NCBI RefSeq assembly: GCF_000374845.1
Contig: NZ_KB895413.1
Coordinates: forward strand, 620,001-684,000
DNA length: 64,000 nt
Origin: Paenibacillus terrigena DSM 21567
Lineage (GTDB): Bacteria; Bacillota; Bacilli; Paenibacillales; Paenibacillaceae
Direction of reading: 5' to 3'
In this document: positions 7,207 to 15,961 of the stretch, piece after piece
How the letters are laid out: each line of letters begins with the position of its first letter
Numbering within the stretch: position 1 is the first letter of the stretch
Program-made: the position numbers and the translations under genes
Notes under the pieces: generated by a model
Database searches by the model: none
What the model saw: the letters and a program-made list of their open reading frames with translations, nothing else
What the model was told of the DNA's origin: nothing

Positions 7207-7761
7207 TTAATTCACTTCAGCCATTTCCAACTTGCCAGTCTCCGAATCCATAATCAGACCATGAACTTGGACGCTGCTTGGCATAAGTGGATGGTTGCGA
7301 ATAATCGCGACGCTGCTCACGACGCCTTCTTCAACACTTTCGAATCCACGCAAGAAGCGGTTCATCTTGATGCCGGAATTTTCAAGTGTTGAGATAACGG
7401 TCTCTGAGATTCCACGCTCTATAGCCTGTGCCACAATATTCTCGGAGTTTAATTTCGTCATCCCGCATCCGCGATGGCCTACGACTAAGACTTCTTCAGC
7501 TCCTAGTTCGTAGATAGCCACCAGAATACTCCGCATGACCGATCCGAAAGGCTGGGTGATGATCGCTCCGGCATTTTTAATGATTTTAGCATCGCCGTTC
7601 TTCAGATTCATGGCTTTTGGCAGCAGCTCGACAAGACGAGCATCCATACAGGTCAAGATGACGAGCTTTTTCTCCGGGAACTTGTCCGTTTTATAGGTCT
7701 CATAACCTTTCGTCTCAACGAAGGCTTGGTTGAATTCTAGAATCGTCTCAAGATTTGACAC
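7207..7761 (-). CDS. Beta-class carbonic anhydrase
   Basis: A 184-residue zinc enzyme that interconverts CO2 and bicarbonate in the cytosol. The zinc ligands and the Asp/Arg dyad are seen in CMDARL (about residues 38-43) and VVGHRGCGM (about residues 93-101). NAGA and SVMRSILVAIYELGAEEVLV are also as expected. Overall it resembles the YtiB-type proteins of bacilli. The start is GTG at 7761, with GAGGAGG upstream. It converges with the DUF4097 operon across a shared terminator. Confidence 0.88.
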   Translation of the reverse strand: MSNLETILEFNQAFVETKGYETYKTDKFPEKKLVILTCMDARLVELLPKAMNLKNGDAKIIKNAGAIITQPFGSVMRSILVAIYELGAEEVLVVGHRGCGMTKLNSENIVAQAIERGISETVISTLENSGIKMNRFLRGFESVEEGVVSSVAIIRNHPLMPSSVQVHGLIMDSETGKLEMAEVN

Positions 7762-7806
7762 AGGGATTCCTCCTCATTATATCTGGAAATTGTATAATTC
7801 AATTGG

Positions 7807-8130
7807 CTAAGCTCTACGATCCACTAGCTTAACATTGGAGCTGTAAATCTGGCTATCACTGGATAATTTGAAGCTGGTCGACCCGCTAAGATCGATCTTC
7901 ATACGCTCTTCAAAAAAAATGATCCGCGCTTTATCCGTGGCCATAGGTGGCCCGTTCGAGTCCACAAGGATATCGGTCTCTTCGATGGCCGAGACCAAAT
8001 GCAGCGCAGGTAGTCCGTTGCAGCCGCAACCTTCGGTGTCGTAGACGAGCTTGAGATAGCAGGTTGTAGAACCCGTGCCGATTCGCTCACTAATCGCTTC
8101 GAGTGCTTCGTCTGTCAGATGAATGTACAT
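7807..8130 (-). CDS. HesB/YqkB-like iron-sulfur biosynthesis protein
   Basis: A 107-residue protein of the HesB/IscA-like fold. It begins MYIHLTDEALEAI, the usual start of the family, but the cysteines differ from classical A-type carriers: there is a CGCNG pair at about residues 35-39 and no C-terminal CGCG. This pattern fits the YqkB/YneR-like group of Bacillota. A role in iron-sulfur cluster assembly is inferred from the family and not certain. GAGAGGAG lies before the ATG. It is on the same strand as the carbonic anhydrase gene, 45 bases upstream of it. Confidence 0.75.
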   Translation of the reverse strand: MYIHLTDEALEAISERIGTGSTTCYLKLVYDTEGCGCNGLPALHLVSAIEETDILVDSNGPPMATDKARIIFFEERMKIDLSGSTSFKLSSDSQIYSSNVKLVDRRA

Positions 8131-8152
8131 GCAGGTTCTCCTCTCCCTTGTG

Positions 8153-8164
8153 TGACATATGTCA
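8153..8164. promoter_or_regulatory. 12-base perfect palindrome between divergent genes
   Basis: TGACATATGTCA is a perfect palindrome lying 23 bases from the HesB-like start and about 100 bases from the M32 peptidase start. It may be an operator; the regulator is not known. Confidence 0.35.
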
Positions 8165-8265
8165 TCTTTTTCTCTTAACAGTTGATTATACGCTTTGCAA
8201 AAAGTATCATCAAGAGGGGAGTGAAAACCAACGAATTAGAATATATTGCGAGGGGCGGTAATCGA

Positions 8266-9783
8266 ATGAATCCAGAGATTGAACAACAAGTGAAAGATTT
8301 TCGCGAATTGGTTCAAAAAATTAAGAGTTATGAGGAAGCACTAGGTGTGATGTATTGGGATTTGCGTACAGGTGCGCCTAAAAAAGGAATGGAAGCCCGT
8401 TCTGAGGTCATCGGCGTTCTATCGACCGAAATGTTCAAATTATCCACATCCGATGAGATGGGTGAATATGTTGCGTCATTGTCAGAGCCAGAGGCATATG
8501 CCCAGCTGGATGAGATGAATCAGAAGATCGTCCAGGAATGCAAGAAAGAGTATGAGAAGAGCAAGAAGATCCCAGCGAAAATGTATCAGGAATACGTAGT
8601 GTTAACAACACAAGCGGAGAATGTCTGGGAAGAAGCAAGGGAAGCCGATGATTTCGAAATGTTCAAGCCTTATTTAGAAAAGGTTGTAGCCTATAACCAG
8701 CAATTCATCGATCTATGGGGTGCGAAAGAAACACGTTATGATACATTACTGGATATGTATGAGCCTGGATTAACTGTTGCGAAGTTGGATGAAGTATTCG
8801 GTGAAGTGCGTGCGCGAACTGTTCCGCTTGTTGCTGCTATTGCGGCATCGCAGGACAAACCGGATATGTCGTGCCTGGAACAGAAATTCGATATTGATAA
8901 ACAGCGAGAAATCAGTCTATTCTTGCTAGAGCAAATGGGATATGATTTTGATGCGGGTCGTCTCGATGTGAGTGTACATCCATTCGCGACAGGCTTGAAT
9001 CCGGGAGATGTACGTATTACTACACGTTATGACGAGAAGGATCTACCGAATTCCTTGTTCAGTTCATTACATGAAGGCGGACATGCACTCTACGAGCAGA
9101 ACATTTCGAAGGATCTGATCGGAACACCGCTGTGTACCGGAACTTCGATGGGGATTCATGAATCACAATCCCGGTTCTGGGAAAATATGATTGGACGCAG
9201 CCGGTTGTTCTGGAATCGATATTATAAGGATGTTCAACGTATATTCCCAGGTCAGCTCGATGTATCTGCAGATGCGTTCTATCGCGCAATGAACCGTTCG
9301 GAGGCTTCGTTCATTCGTACGGAATCCGATGAGTTGACTTATAACCTACATATCATTATTCGTTATGAAATTGAGAAAATGTTGTTCAATGAAGGATTAA
9401 GTGTTGCGGACTTGCCGGCGGTATGGAATGCGAAGTATGAGGAATACCTTGGTATCACACCTCCATCGGACAGTTTGGGCGTTCTTCAAGATGTTCACTG
9501 GGGAGGCGGAGGTTTCGGTTATTTCCCATCGTACTCTCTCGGTAACATGTATGCTGCACAGATGATGCATACGATGCGTCAAGAGATGCCAGAGCTGGAT
9601 AGCTATATTGAACAAGGCCGATTGGCACCGATCAAAGAATGGCTCACGGATAAGGTTTATCAATATGGTAAGAGCCAGACGCCGGGCGAGATCATTCAGC
9701 GCATTACAGGCGAGGAATTGAATCCTACCTATTTGATCGAATACTTAGAGAATAAATTTAAAGAAGTGTACAACCTGCAATAA
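8266..9783 (+). CDS. M32 family metallocarboxypeptidase
   Basis: A 505-residue cytosolic zinc carboxypeptidase (Taq carboxypeptidase type), the normal length. It releases C-terminal amino acids from peptides. The zinc motif HEGGH is present in SLHEGGHALYEQ (about residues 265-276), followed by GTSMGIHESQSRFWENMIGRS with the third ligand, and the conserved ESDELTYNLHIIIRYEIE and ITPPSD...GVLQDVHW segments are intact. ATG 8266 is chosen over the upstream in-frame start at 8182 because GAGGGGCGG precedes it and the family begins near this point. It is followed by a terminator. Confidence 0.92.
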   Translation: MNPEIEQQVKDFRELVQKIKSYEEALGVMYWDLRTGAPKKGMEARSEVIGVLSTEMFKLSTSDEMGEYVASLSEPEAYAQLDEMNQKIVQECKKEYEKSKKIPAKMYQEYVVLTTQAENVWEEAREADDFEMFKPYLEKVVAYNQQFIDLWGAKETRYDTLLDMYEPGLTVAKLDEVFGEVRARTVPLVAAIAASQDKPDMSCLEQKFDIDKQREISLFLLEQMGYDFDAGRLDVSVHPFATGLNPGDVRITTRYDEKDLPNSLFSSLHEGGHALYEQNISKDLIGTPLCTGTSMGIHESQSRFWENMIGRSRLFWNRYYKDVQRIFPGQLDVSADAFYRAMNRSEASFIRTESDELTYNLHIIIRYEIEKMLFNEGLSVADLPAVWNAKYEEYLGITPPSDSLGVLQDVHWGGGGFGYFPSYSLGNMYAAQMMHTMRQEMPELDSYIEQGRLAPIKEWLTDKVYQYGKSQTPGEIIQRITGEELNPTYLIEYLENKFKEVYNLQ

Positions 9784-9799
9784 AAGCCTTAAGAACCAG

Positions 9800-9836
9800 A
9801 AAAGCTCATCTTCCTGTTAGGGAAGATGAGCTTTTT
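9800..9836 (+). terminator. Terminator after the M32 peptidase gene
   Basis: A long perfect stem (AAAGCTCATCTTCC pairing with GGAAGATGAGCTTT), loop TGTTAG, then a T-rich end. Confidence 0.9.
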
Positions 9837-9900
9837 CGTGCTGCCTTGCTAACTAGAACGTTGATGGATTTCGAATTCGTTTTCCGAATTGGAGGATAGC

Positions 9901-10422
9901 CTACGATCTCGCACGAAGCTCTTCAATTGTCTGTTTCATCCACTCAATATCGCAGCGAAACAGTGCAATTCGGTGTCTAATCGTTAGATTAACGCCATGT
10001 AGATGCTCTACATGGGGGGGAACATCTTCATAGGATGCGAGCAATTCCTCCGTTTTCGCTAACCGCTCGTTCAAGTATCCGATGACTTCGTCCTTCGGTA
10101 ATTGATCCATGAAGCAGATGCCAATATCGCCATGCGGCAAGTAATCATTCACTTGGACCAGGGACATGCGCAGCAATTTATAGAATTTCTCCTCACCCGC
10201 TGGAGTAATGGAGTAGACTTGTTTGGCAGGCCGATTCCCGCCTTGCTCCGTTGTCGCTTCAATTAGACCCGATTCATTTAGCTTCTTCAATAACGAATAG
10301 GCAGTTGCCTTCTTCATATCCGATACGCGCCCCAGATTGCGCTCAATAAAATCATTAATTTGGTATCCATGCTGACTTTGGGATTTTAACAGCCCTAGAA
10401 TGAGTAGTGTACGCTCGTCCAT
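9901..10422 (-). CDS. PadR family regulator with C-terminal effector domain
   Basis: A 173-residue regulator. The N-terminal winged helix reads TLLILGLLKSQSQHGYQINDFIERNL, then KKATAYSLLKKLNESGLIE, and NRPAKQVYSITPAGEEKFYKLL for the wing. The second half (about residues 95-173) is helical with coiled-coil character, as in the VirR/YxaD-like PadR subgroup that senses drugs or aromatic acids. It is divergent from an MFS exporter, and two palindromes lie between them. It most likely represses that exporter and itself. Confidence 0.88.
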   Translation of the reverse strand: MDERTLLILGLLKSQSQHGYQINDFIERNLGRVSDMKKATAYSLLKKLNESGLIEATTEQGGNRPAKQVYSITPAGEEKFYKLLRMSLVQVNDYLPHGDIGICFMDQLPKDEVIGYLNERLAKTEELLASYEDVPPHVEHLHGVNLTIRHRIALFRCDIEWMKQTIEELRARS

Positions 10423-10459
10423 TTGTGCCCCTCCTAGAAGTAATTATTCTACAGGTGAT

Positions 10460-10528
10460 TAGTCACACTTGACTATATACGTGTAAGTGGTAAACTTACG
10501 ATATAAGTAGTTTAGTCACATGTGACTA
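10460..10528. promoter_or_regulatory. Two TAGTCA palindromic operators between padR and the MFS gene
   Basis: TAGTCA-CACT-TGACTA lies at 10460-10475. A perfect 16-base palindrome TAGTCACATGTGACTA lies at 10513-10528. Both are followed by TATAC, and the second runs into a -10-like TATACT (10529-10534) facing the MFS gene. The sites are 53 bases apart, about five helical turns, in the gap between the divergent genes. They are the likely binding sites of the adjacent PadR protein. Confidence 0.7.
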
Positions 10529-10592
10529 TATACTGACATTATACATGGGAAGCGCTTGACGCTCAACAAGTACGTTGAATGGAGTGAGAGGG

Positions 10593-12161
10593 ATGAAACG
10601 GAATTTAACATGGAGCTTAATTATTTTTGCTGTTGGCGTATTTATGGGCGCATTGGATAACGGCATTATTACAGCAGCGCTCACAACGTTGAATCGATCT
10701 TTTGGAGTATCTCCAACATGGGGAGCTTGGACGATTACAGTATATACCTTGGGTCTGGCGATTAGTGTACCGATTATTGGCAAACTTTCTGATCGATACG
10801 GGCGCAAGAAACTGTTCATATTCGAGGTCTCATTATTTGGTCTAGGATCATTACTCGTCGCATTAAGTCCGAATTTCACCTGGTTCCTTGTGTGTCGATT
10901 CATCCAAGCCATGGGTGGCGGCGGAATATTTATTATTGCAAGTTCCTTTGTCTTAAATACATTTCCACGTGAGAAACAGGGGCGGATGCTCGGGATTCTC
11001 GGTGGGATGAACGGAATTGCATCGGTCCTTGGCCCGAATATCGGATCATTCATATTAAATATGACAGGGAGTTGGCATTGGTTGTTCCTGATCAATGTTC
11101 CGATTGCGATAGCTCTCGCGATTCTGGGGATGAAATTCATTCATGAAGAGCAGAAATTGATCAAAGCACGGCTTGATTATGCTGGCGTTGCGATTCTAAG
11201 CTTGGCTGTACTCTCTATGATGTACGGATTAACGAAGCTTGATGGTGTTAACCTCGTCGACAGTCTGACTTCGGGACCGTTTCTTGGATTTATTGCGATA
11301 GGACTCGTCCTGCTCGTGATCCTCGTGGTAACGGAACGCCGCGTTCAGAAATCATCAAAGGATCCGATCTTGCCGATTTTTCTATTTAAGAATGGGGTGT
11401 TTTGTTGGACCTTGTTCTATGCGATGCTCTCGGGGACGATTATTGCTTCCATTATCTTCGTTCCAGGCTTCATTGAACAATATTTAGGTGTAAGTTCGGC
11501 GGTCTCGGGTTATTGGTTCACGCCGCTCGCTCTAGCAGCTGGGGCTGGCGCCGCGTTTGGAGGCAGACTGGTGGACCGTAAAGGTTCTGTCTTCACGATG
11601 CTGACAGCAAGTGCGATTGCTGCGTTAGGCTTCTTGTTATTCGCAGTATGGGTGGAGCAAATCTGGCAGATGGTCATCGCGAGCTGTCTTGTAGGGATTG
11701 GGTTTGGTTCGATGCTGGGTGCGCCAGTGAATATTCTCGCTACAGAGAATGCAGGCGATAACAAGGGGGTTGCACTAGCGACAACGTCTTTGTCTCGTCA
11801 GATTGGATTGACGCTCGCACCAACATTGTTCGCGGGATTCCTTGCACGTTCGTTCATGCATATGGGGGATGCGATTAAGTCGCATTTGAGTGAAGCGCAT
11901 ATTCAAGCTGGTGCAGGTGCATTGCCGAACATACCGACACAAACGGATTTCAGCACGATACAAGCGGGAATTGCTCAAATTCCGGATCCAACGACGAAGA
12001 AAGCTTTGATGGATGCGCTTCACGAGGTCGTAGGGATAGGCTATCATGGCTTGTTTTACGCCGCTATGACGATCTGTATCGTATTGTTCGCAACAACGCT
12101 CGTCATTGGTGTTGTTCGCAAGAACAAGCAAGGGAGAAATCCACTGCAACAGAACTTATAA
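10593..12161 (+). CDS. DHA2-type MFS drug exporter
   Basis: A 522-residue major facilitator with about 14 membrane helices, as in the DHA2 (EmrB/QacA) family of proton-driven multidrug exporters. Motif C-like GGIFIIASSF..., the motif A GKLSDRYGRKK (about residues 62-72) and a long extramembrane loop near residues 425-480 are visible. ATG 10593 is preferred because GGAGTGAGAGG lies just before it; the upstream TTG at 10575 lacks a site. Divergence from the PadR gene suggests induction by the compound exported. Substrate unknown. Confidence 0.88.
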   Translation: MKRNLTWSLIIFAVGVFMGALDNGIITAALTTLNRSFGVSPTWGAWTITVYTLGLAISVPIIGKLSDRYGRKKLFIFEVSLFGLGSLLVALSPNFTWFLVCRFIQAMGGGGIFIIASSFVLNTFPREKQGRMLGILGGMNGIASVLGPNIGSFILNMTGSWHWLFLINVPIAIALAILGMKFIHEEQKLIKARLDYAGVAILSLAVLSMMYGLTKLDGVNLVDSLTSGPFLGFIAIGLVLLVILVVTERRVQKSSKDPILPIFLFKNGVFCWTLFYAMLSGTIIASIIFVPGFIEQYLGVSSAVSGYWFTPLALAAGAGAAFGGRLVDRKGSVFTMLTASAIAALGFLLFAVWVEQIWQMVIASCLVGIGFGSMLGAPVNILATENAGDNKGVALATTSLSRQIGLTLAPTLFAGFLARSFMHMGDAIKSHLSEAHIQAGAGALPNIPTQTDFSTIQAGIAQIPDPTTKKALMDALHEVVGIGYHGLFYAAMTICIVLFATTLVIGVVRKNKQGRNPLQQNL

Positions 12162-12181
12162 GATATTTCAAGTAGTGATTG

Positions 12182-12206
12182 AAAGCACTCTCCGGGGTGC
12201 TTTTTA
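12182..12206 (+). terminator. Terminator after the MFS gene
   Basis: Stem AAAGCAC / GTGCTTT with loop and a following T run. Confidence 0.8.
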
Positions 12207-12331
12207 TGTTTGATAAATTATCCTAGGCATATGGTAGGATATTTGAGTGAATAAAGAAAATATATCATGTAACCACAAGAAATATCATTACAATGATCTC
12301 TTTGAATCTTTAAACTGTTATTAAGCAAAGT

Positions 12332-12372
12332 AGATCGCCTCACTTTTGCTCTATTGAAGGTGATCTTTTTTT
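12332..12372 (+). terminator. Second terminator-like hairpin before the sensor kinase gene
   Basis: AGATCGCCT pairs with AGGTGATCT (one G-U pair) across a 17-base loop, followed by seven T. No gene is seen between 12,207 and 12,429, so it may end a short RNA or act as a backup terminator. Confidence 0.55.
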
Positions 12373-12429
12373 GGCATATTATTGTTAGCAAGTAACCGAT
12401 AATAATTGGCATAAGTATGGAGGGTTTCC

Positions 12430-14202
12430 ATGTTCAAACAAAAAGATAGAGAGATTACGATGCATTTTATTAGAACTTTTGTATTGATTATCATTATTCC
12501 ATTCATCATATTTATTAATATATTCTATAAATACTATTCAACCTCATTAATTCACAAGTCCATTGATCAAATGGTTCAGCAGTTGGATGCAGCATCTAAC
12601 AATATGAACTCTGAGCTGAAACGAGCCTCCCTTACCATCTCTACAATCGCGAATGTAAATGACCACACGATTCTGGATGCAGTCTCAGCGTGGAGCAGAA
12701 GCTCAAGTTCAGTAGAGAAAATTCAACTTACGCGTGAGATCGATGCCTACTTAAATATTATCTCGAATTATAGCAATGAGATTGTAAGCGTTATCTTTAC
12801 GTTGAAGGATGGAGGTTACTATTATTTTAAGAATCCTCCTACGATTTCCGATTCTTCCATTCGCAATCTGCCATGGTATCAAGAGACGCTGAGGAACAGT
12901 AATGGAACAGCAGTCATTGTTGATAGCCTGAACGGGATTACTTCAGATAAACAGGATATGTTTACCTTATTGCTTCATCCGGATCAATCGCTCGAAACAG
13001 AGGTTGAGATGGTTTATTTGATTACCCACGCCTCTCTGCCAGACTACATTCATAAGAATCCAGATATTGAACAATTCATGATTGATCGGAACGGTAATCG
13101 AATTGTGAATCAGAACAATCATGATAAAGTAGATCCAGAAATCTTAATGGAACTATCCAAGATGCTGAAGAAGCCAACTCATAATCGTGATGAGGATTAC
13201 ACCTTTATTAATATTAATGGAGCGAATAAGCTTATAAAGCTGTATTCATTTGAGAAGTCAGGTTGGAGTATCGTCAATATTTTAGATGAGAACATAGTTA
13301 CGAGGGATGCAAATCAATTTTTAAAAATTTCCATCATTTTCATATTTGGTAGTTTTGCTTTATTTCTATTGTTTTTATTAAGTTTTTTTAAAGATATACT
13401 TCGGCCATTGCAGAATCTCATTCGAGCGATGAGAAGGGTGGAGACAGGCGATTTTTTTACGGAAGTAAAGGCAGACGGAAGAGGTGAGATTAAGCGGCTA
13501 GGATATTCCTTCAATCGCATGGTTTCTCAGATCAGAGATCTTATGCAAGAACGGGATTTGAAGGAACGAGCGCGCAGCCAGGCTGAAATCGAAGCTTTGC
13601 AATCACAGATTAATCCACACTTCTTATCGAATACATTGAATTCCGTTCGGCTTATGGCGATGATCGCAAAAACAGACAATATTCGTAAAATTATTGAGAG
13701 CCTATCTGCCCTTCTGACGCATGTATTTCGTGCACCAAACTCGCTAGCCCCGATTGGTCAGGAGATCAAAGTACTAGAGTCCTACGTGCATATTATGCAG
13801 GTTCGTTATGGAGGCAAGCTGAATATCCAATTTGATATTGATGATACGCTTTTGAATTACAGCATGCCCAAAATGCTGCTTCAGCCGATTCTAGAAAATG
13901 CCATTTTTCATGGACTTGATCAGCAACAGATGAACGAGTTGATTGAAGTGAAGGCGGTTCGGCATGAGCTTGGCGTATGCTTTACGATCACGGATTATGG
14001 TAAAGGAATGACAGACGAACAAATTAGGGGATTGCTGCAGCAGGGTGAGAAATACCAGCGTGGCAATTTTAGCGGGATAGGTGTACATAATGTGTTACAA
14101 CGAATTGAGCTTAATTATGGTCATCCGTACGGTGTGGAGATTGATAGCCAGTTAGGTAGAGGGACCATCATTACGATTTTGCTCCCACTGATATTAACAT
14201 AA
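12430..14202 (+). CDS. YesM-type sensor histidine kinase
   Basis: A 590-residue membrane sensor kinase. One membrane helix lies at about residues 13-34 and another at about 297-320, enclosing an extracellular sensor domain of about 260 residues (Cache-like). A HAMP segment (about 320-375, DILRPLQNLIRAMRRVETGDF) and a His_kinase domain (SQINPHFLSNTLN, about 393-405, with the phospho-accepting His) follow. The HATPase part shows LQPILENAIFHGL and GKGMT..GIGVHNV. This class typically senses extracellular carbohydrate through a binding protein. It is 15-24 bases upstream of its response regulator, next to a sugar importer. Confidence 0.92.
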   Translation: MFKQKDREITMHFIRTFVLIIIIPFIIFINIFYKYYSTSLIHKSIDQMVQQLDAASNNMNSELKRASLTISTIANVNDHTILDAVSAWSRSSSSVEKIQLTREIDAYLNIISNYSNEIVSVIFTLKDGGYYYFKNPPTISDSSIRNLPWYQETLRNSNGTAVIVDSLNGITSDKQDMFTLLLHPDQSLETEVEMVYLITHASLPDYIHKNPDIEQFMIDRNGNRIVNQNNHDKVDPEILMELSKMLKKPTHNRDEDYTFININGANKLIKLYSFEKSGWSIVNILDENIVTRDANQFLKISIIFIFGSFALFLLFLLSFFKDILRPLQNLIRAMRRVETGDFFTEVKADGRGEIKRLGYSFNRMVSQIRDLMQERDLKERARSQAEIEALQSQINPHFLSNTLNSVRLMAMIAKTDNIRKIIESLSALLTHVFRAPNSLAPIGQEIKVLESYVHIMQVRYGGKLNIQFDIDDTLLNYSMPKMLLQPILENAIFHGLDQQQMNELIEVKAVRHELGVCFTITDYGKGMTDEQIRGLLQQGEKYQRGNFSGIGVHNVLQRIELNYGHPYGVEIDSQLGRGTIITILLPLILT

Positions 14203-14226
14203 TACTTCATAGAGAGGATGAGCCAT

Positions 14227-15843
14227 ATGATGAACGTGATGATCGTTGAAGATGAGACGATTATGAGATTAGCTTTAACGACGTTGATTGATTGGGAATC
14301 GAACGGATTTCGGATTGTGTATGAAGCGAGTAATGGTTATCAAGCACTTGAGTATATAAAAGAAAACCGAGAAATTGACATTATGATTACGGATTTGAAG
14401 ATGCCTGTGATGGATGGTCTAGAGCTGATTGATGAGCTTAATCAGTTGAATGGAACTTCTCCGCATGTCGTCATTTTGAGCGCGTATGATGATTTTGAAT
14501 TCGTAAGGAAGGCGTTCAAGAGGGGGGTTCAGGACTATATTCTAAAATCGGAGATGGATCCGAATATTGTACTGGATCTCTTTAATCGGATCAAGCATGA
14601 CTGCGAAGTGAAACAGAACATGTCAAGGAAATCGATAGAAATTCGCAATGGGGAAAGGATGCGGCTGAAACAGCAAACCATTCGTGAATGGCTTGAAATT
14701 GGCGTAAATTCGCAGTTCGATCCTTTTGTTCTAGAAGATTTGAAAATGAGGCTGGAATGGACGCATATAACCGTTTCAATGATTCGAGTAGAGGGCTTTG
14801 CTGAGGTTCAGGAGCGGTATGGTTCGGCTATTGGGGATTTTGTAAGTTCAGTATTAAAGTCTATCGATCAGGTGCTCGCGGAGGCCGGAACAGGTGAAGT
14901 CATTAGCTGGAACACGTATGAATACGTGGTGCTCTTATCGTTTGCAACAAACAGTTTAATGTATGTCAGGCAGAGTATTTCGCAGATCATGGATCAAATC
15001 ATATTTGTACTGAAGGAATACATCAATATTCAAGTCACGATCGGAGTGAGTGAGCTGTGTGAAGAATTAAAGCAAATCCCGGCGTTTTATCTTCAAGCTC
15101 GCAAAAATGCGGATTTGCGCTTTGTAATTAATAAGCATCGAGTCATTTACCCAGAGGATGCTAACCATTTCTTGAAGCAGTCGGGAGAGAGCCTGATCGG
15201 GAAAGAGCAAGCCTTGCTGGATGCATTGAAGGAGCGTGAAGAGCAAGCGGTTCTGCAAGAACTAGACCATATGTTTGCATTGATCAAGCGTTCTGCTTCG
15301 ATGGGAAATGAGGTGCTGCGCGCCCGGTATATGGAACTGTTAATGATATTGGTAAAGTTCATGTATGATAACGAGTTCGTCAATAGCCTGGAAATGGACA
15401 AAATCGAAGATGTGTATCGCATGGCTTGGCAGGTTGACTCAGCTGATAGCTTGCAAGACTCGATTTCAAATTTTGTACTTCAGCTTCTGCAAGAGAGTGA
15501 TAAAAAGGCGGGCCAGATGAATCGGGTTGTGGCCATTGCGCAAGCTTATATCATGGAACACTATCGGGAAGAAATCACGCTAGGGAAAGTAAGTGAAATG
15601 GTACATTTAAGTGAAAGTCATTTCAGTACATTGTTCTCGAAGGCAGTAGGAGAGACGTTTAAGGAATTTGTTACCAAAGTACGCATGGAAAAGGCCATGG
15701 AAAGCATGAAGAAGGAGCCTTATCTCAAGATCTATGAGATTGCAGAGCGTACTGGATATGCGAGTACGGAGCACTTTAGCCGGGTTTTTAAAAAGGCGAC
15801 TGGCATAAGTCCCAATCAGTTCATAAGATCGGTTGCCAAATAG
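14227..15843 (+). CDS. YesN-type AraC-family response regulator
   Basis: About 538 residues. The receiver domain at the N-terminus has the acidic pocket (VEDE), the phospho-acceptor Asp in MITDLKMPVMDG, and the conserved Lys in YILKSE. The middle (about 150-420) resembles the YesN linker. The C-terminus is a two-helix-turn-helix AraC/XylS domain (YREEITLGKVSEMVHLS..., then GYASTEHFSRVFKKATGISPNQFI). ATG 14227 is chosen, since AGAGAGG at 14211-14217 touches the earlier ATG 14218. It is the likely activator of the importer and glycosidase genes that follow. Confidence 0.92.
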   Translation: MMNVMIVEDETIMRLALTTLIDWESNGFRIVYEASNGYQALEYIKENREIDIMITDLKMPVMDGLELIDELNQLNGTSPHVVILSAYDDFEFVRKAFKRGVQDYILKSEMDPNIVLDLFNRIKHDCEVKQNMSRKSIEIRNGERMRLKQQTIREWLEIGVNSQFDPFVLEDLKMRLEWTHITVSMIRVEGFAEVQERYGSAIGDFVSSVLKSIDQVLAEAGTGEVISWNTYEYVVLLSFATNSLMYVRQSISQIMDQIIFVLKEYINIQVTIGVSELCEELKQIPAFYLQARKNADLRFVINKHRVIYPEDANHFLKQSGESLIGKEQALLDALKEREEQAVLQELDHMFALIKRSASMGNEVLRARYMELLMILVKFMYDNEFVNSLEMDKIEDVYRMAWQVDSADSLQDSISNFVLQLLQESDKKAGQMNRVVAIAQAYIMEHYREEITLGKVSEMVHLSESHFSTLFSKAVGETFKEFVTKVRMEKAMESMKKEPYLKIYEIAERTGYASTEHFSRVFKKATGISPNQFIRSVAK

Positions 15844-15851
15844 CCTAAAAC

Positions 15852-15907
15852 TTTATCATGATTTCGAATGTTTTATCATTCTGACCGCTTTTTGGAAGCG
15901 CTATAAT
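15852..15907 (+). promoter_or_regulatory. Promoter of the sugar importer with activator repeat and cre-like site
   Basis: TATAAT (15902-15907) is preceded by a weak -35 TTCTGA (15879-15884), 17 bases away. TTTATCAT occurs twice in the same orientation at 15852-15859 and 15872-15879, exactly 20 bases apart, with the second overlapping the -35. This is the arrangement expected for an AraC-type activator. TGGAAGCGCTATAA (15893-15906) matches the CcpA cre consensus with one mismatch and overlaps the -10. Confidence 0.6.
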
Positions 15908-15961
15908 AGAGACAGCAAATGAGCAATAGCTTATATCCAATAAGTATAGGAGGAATGTTAT

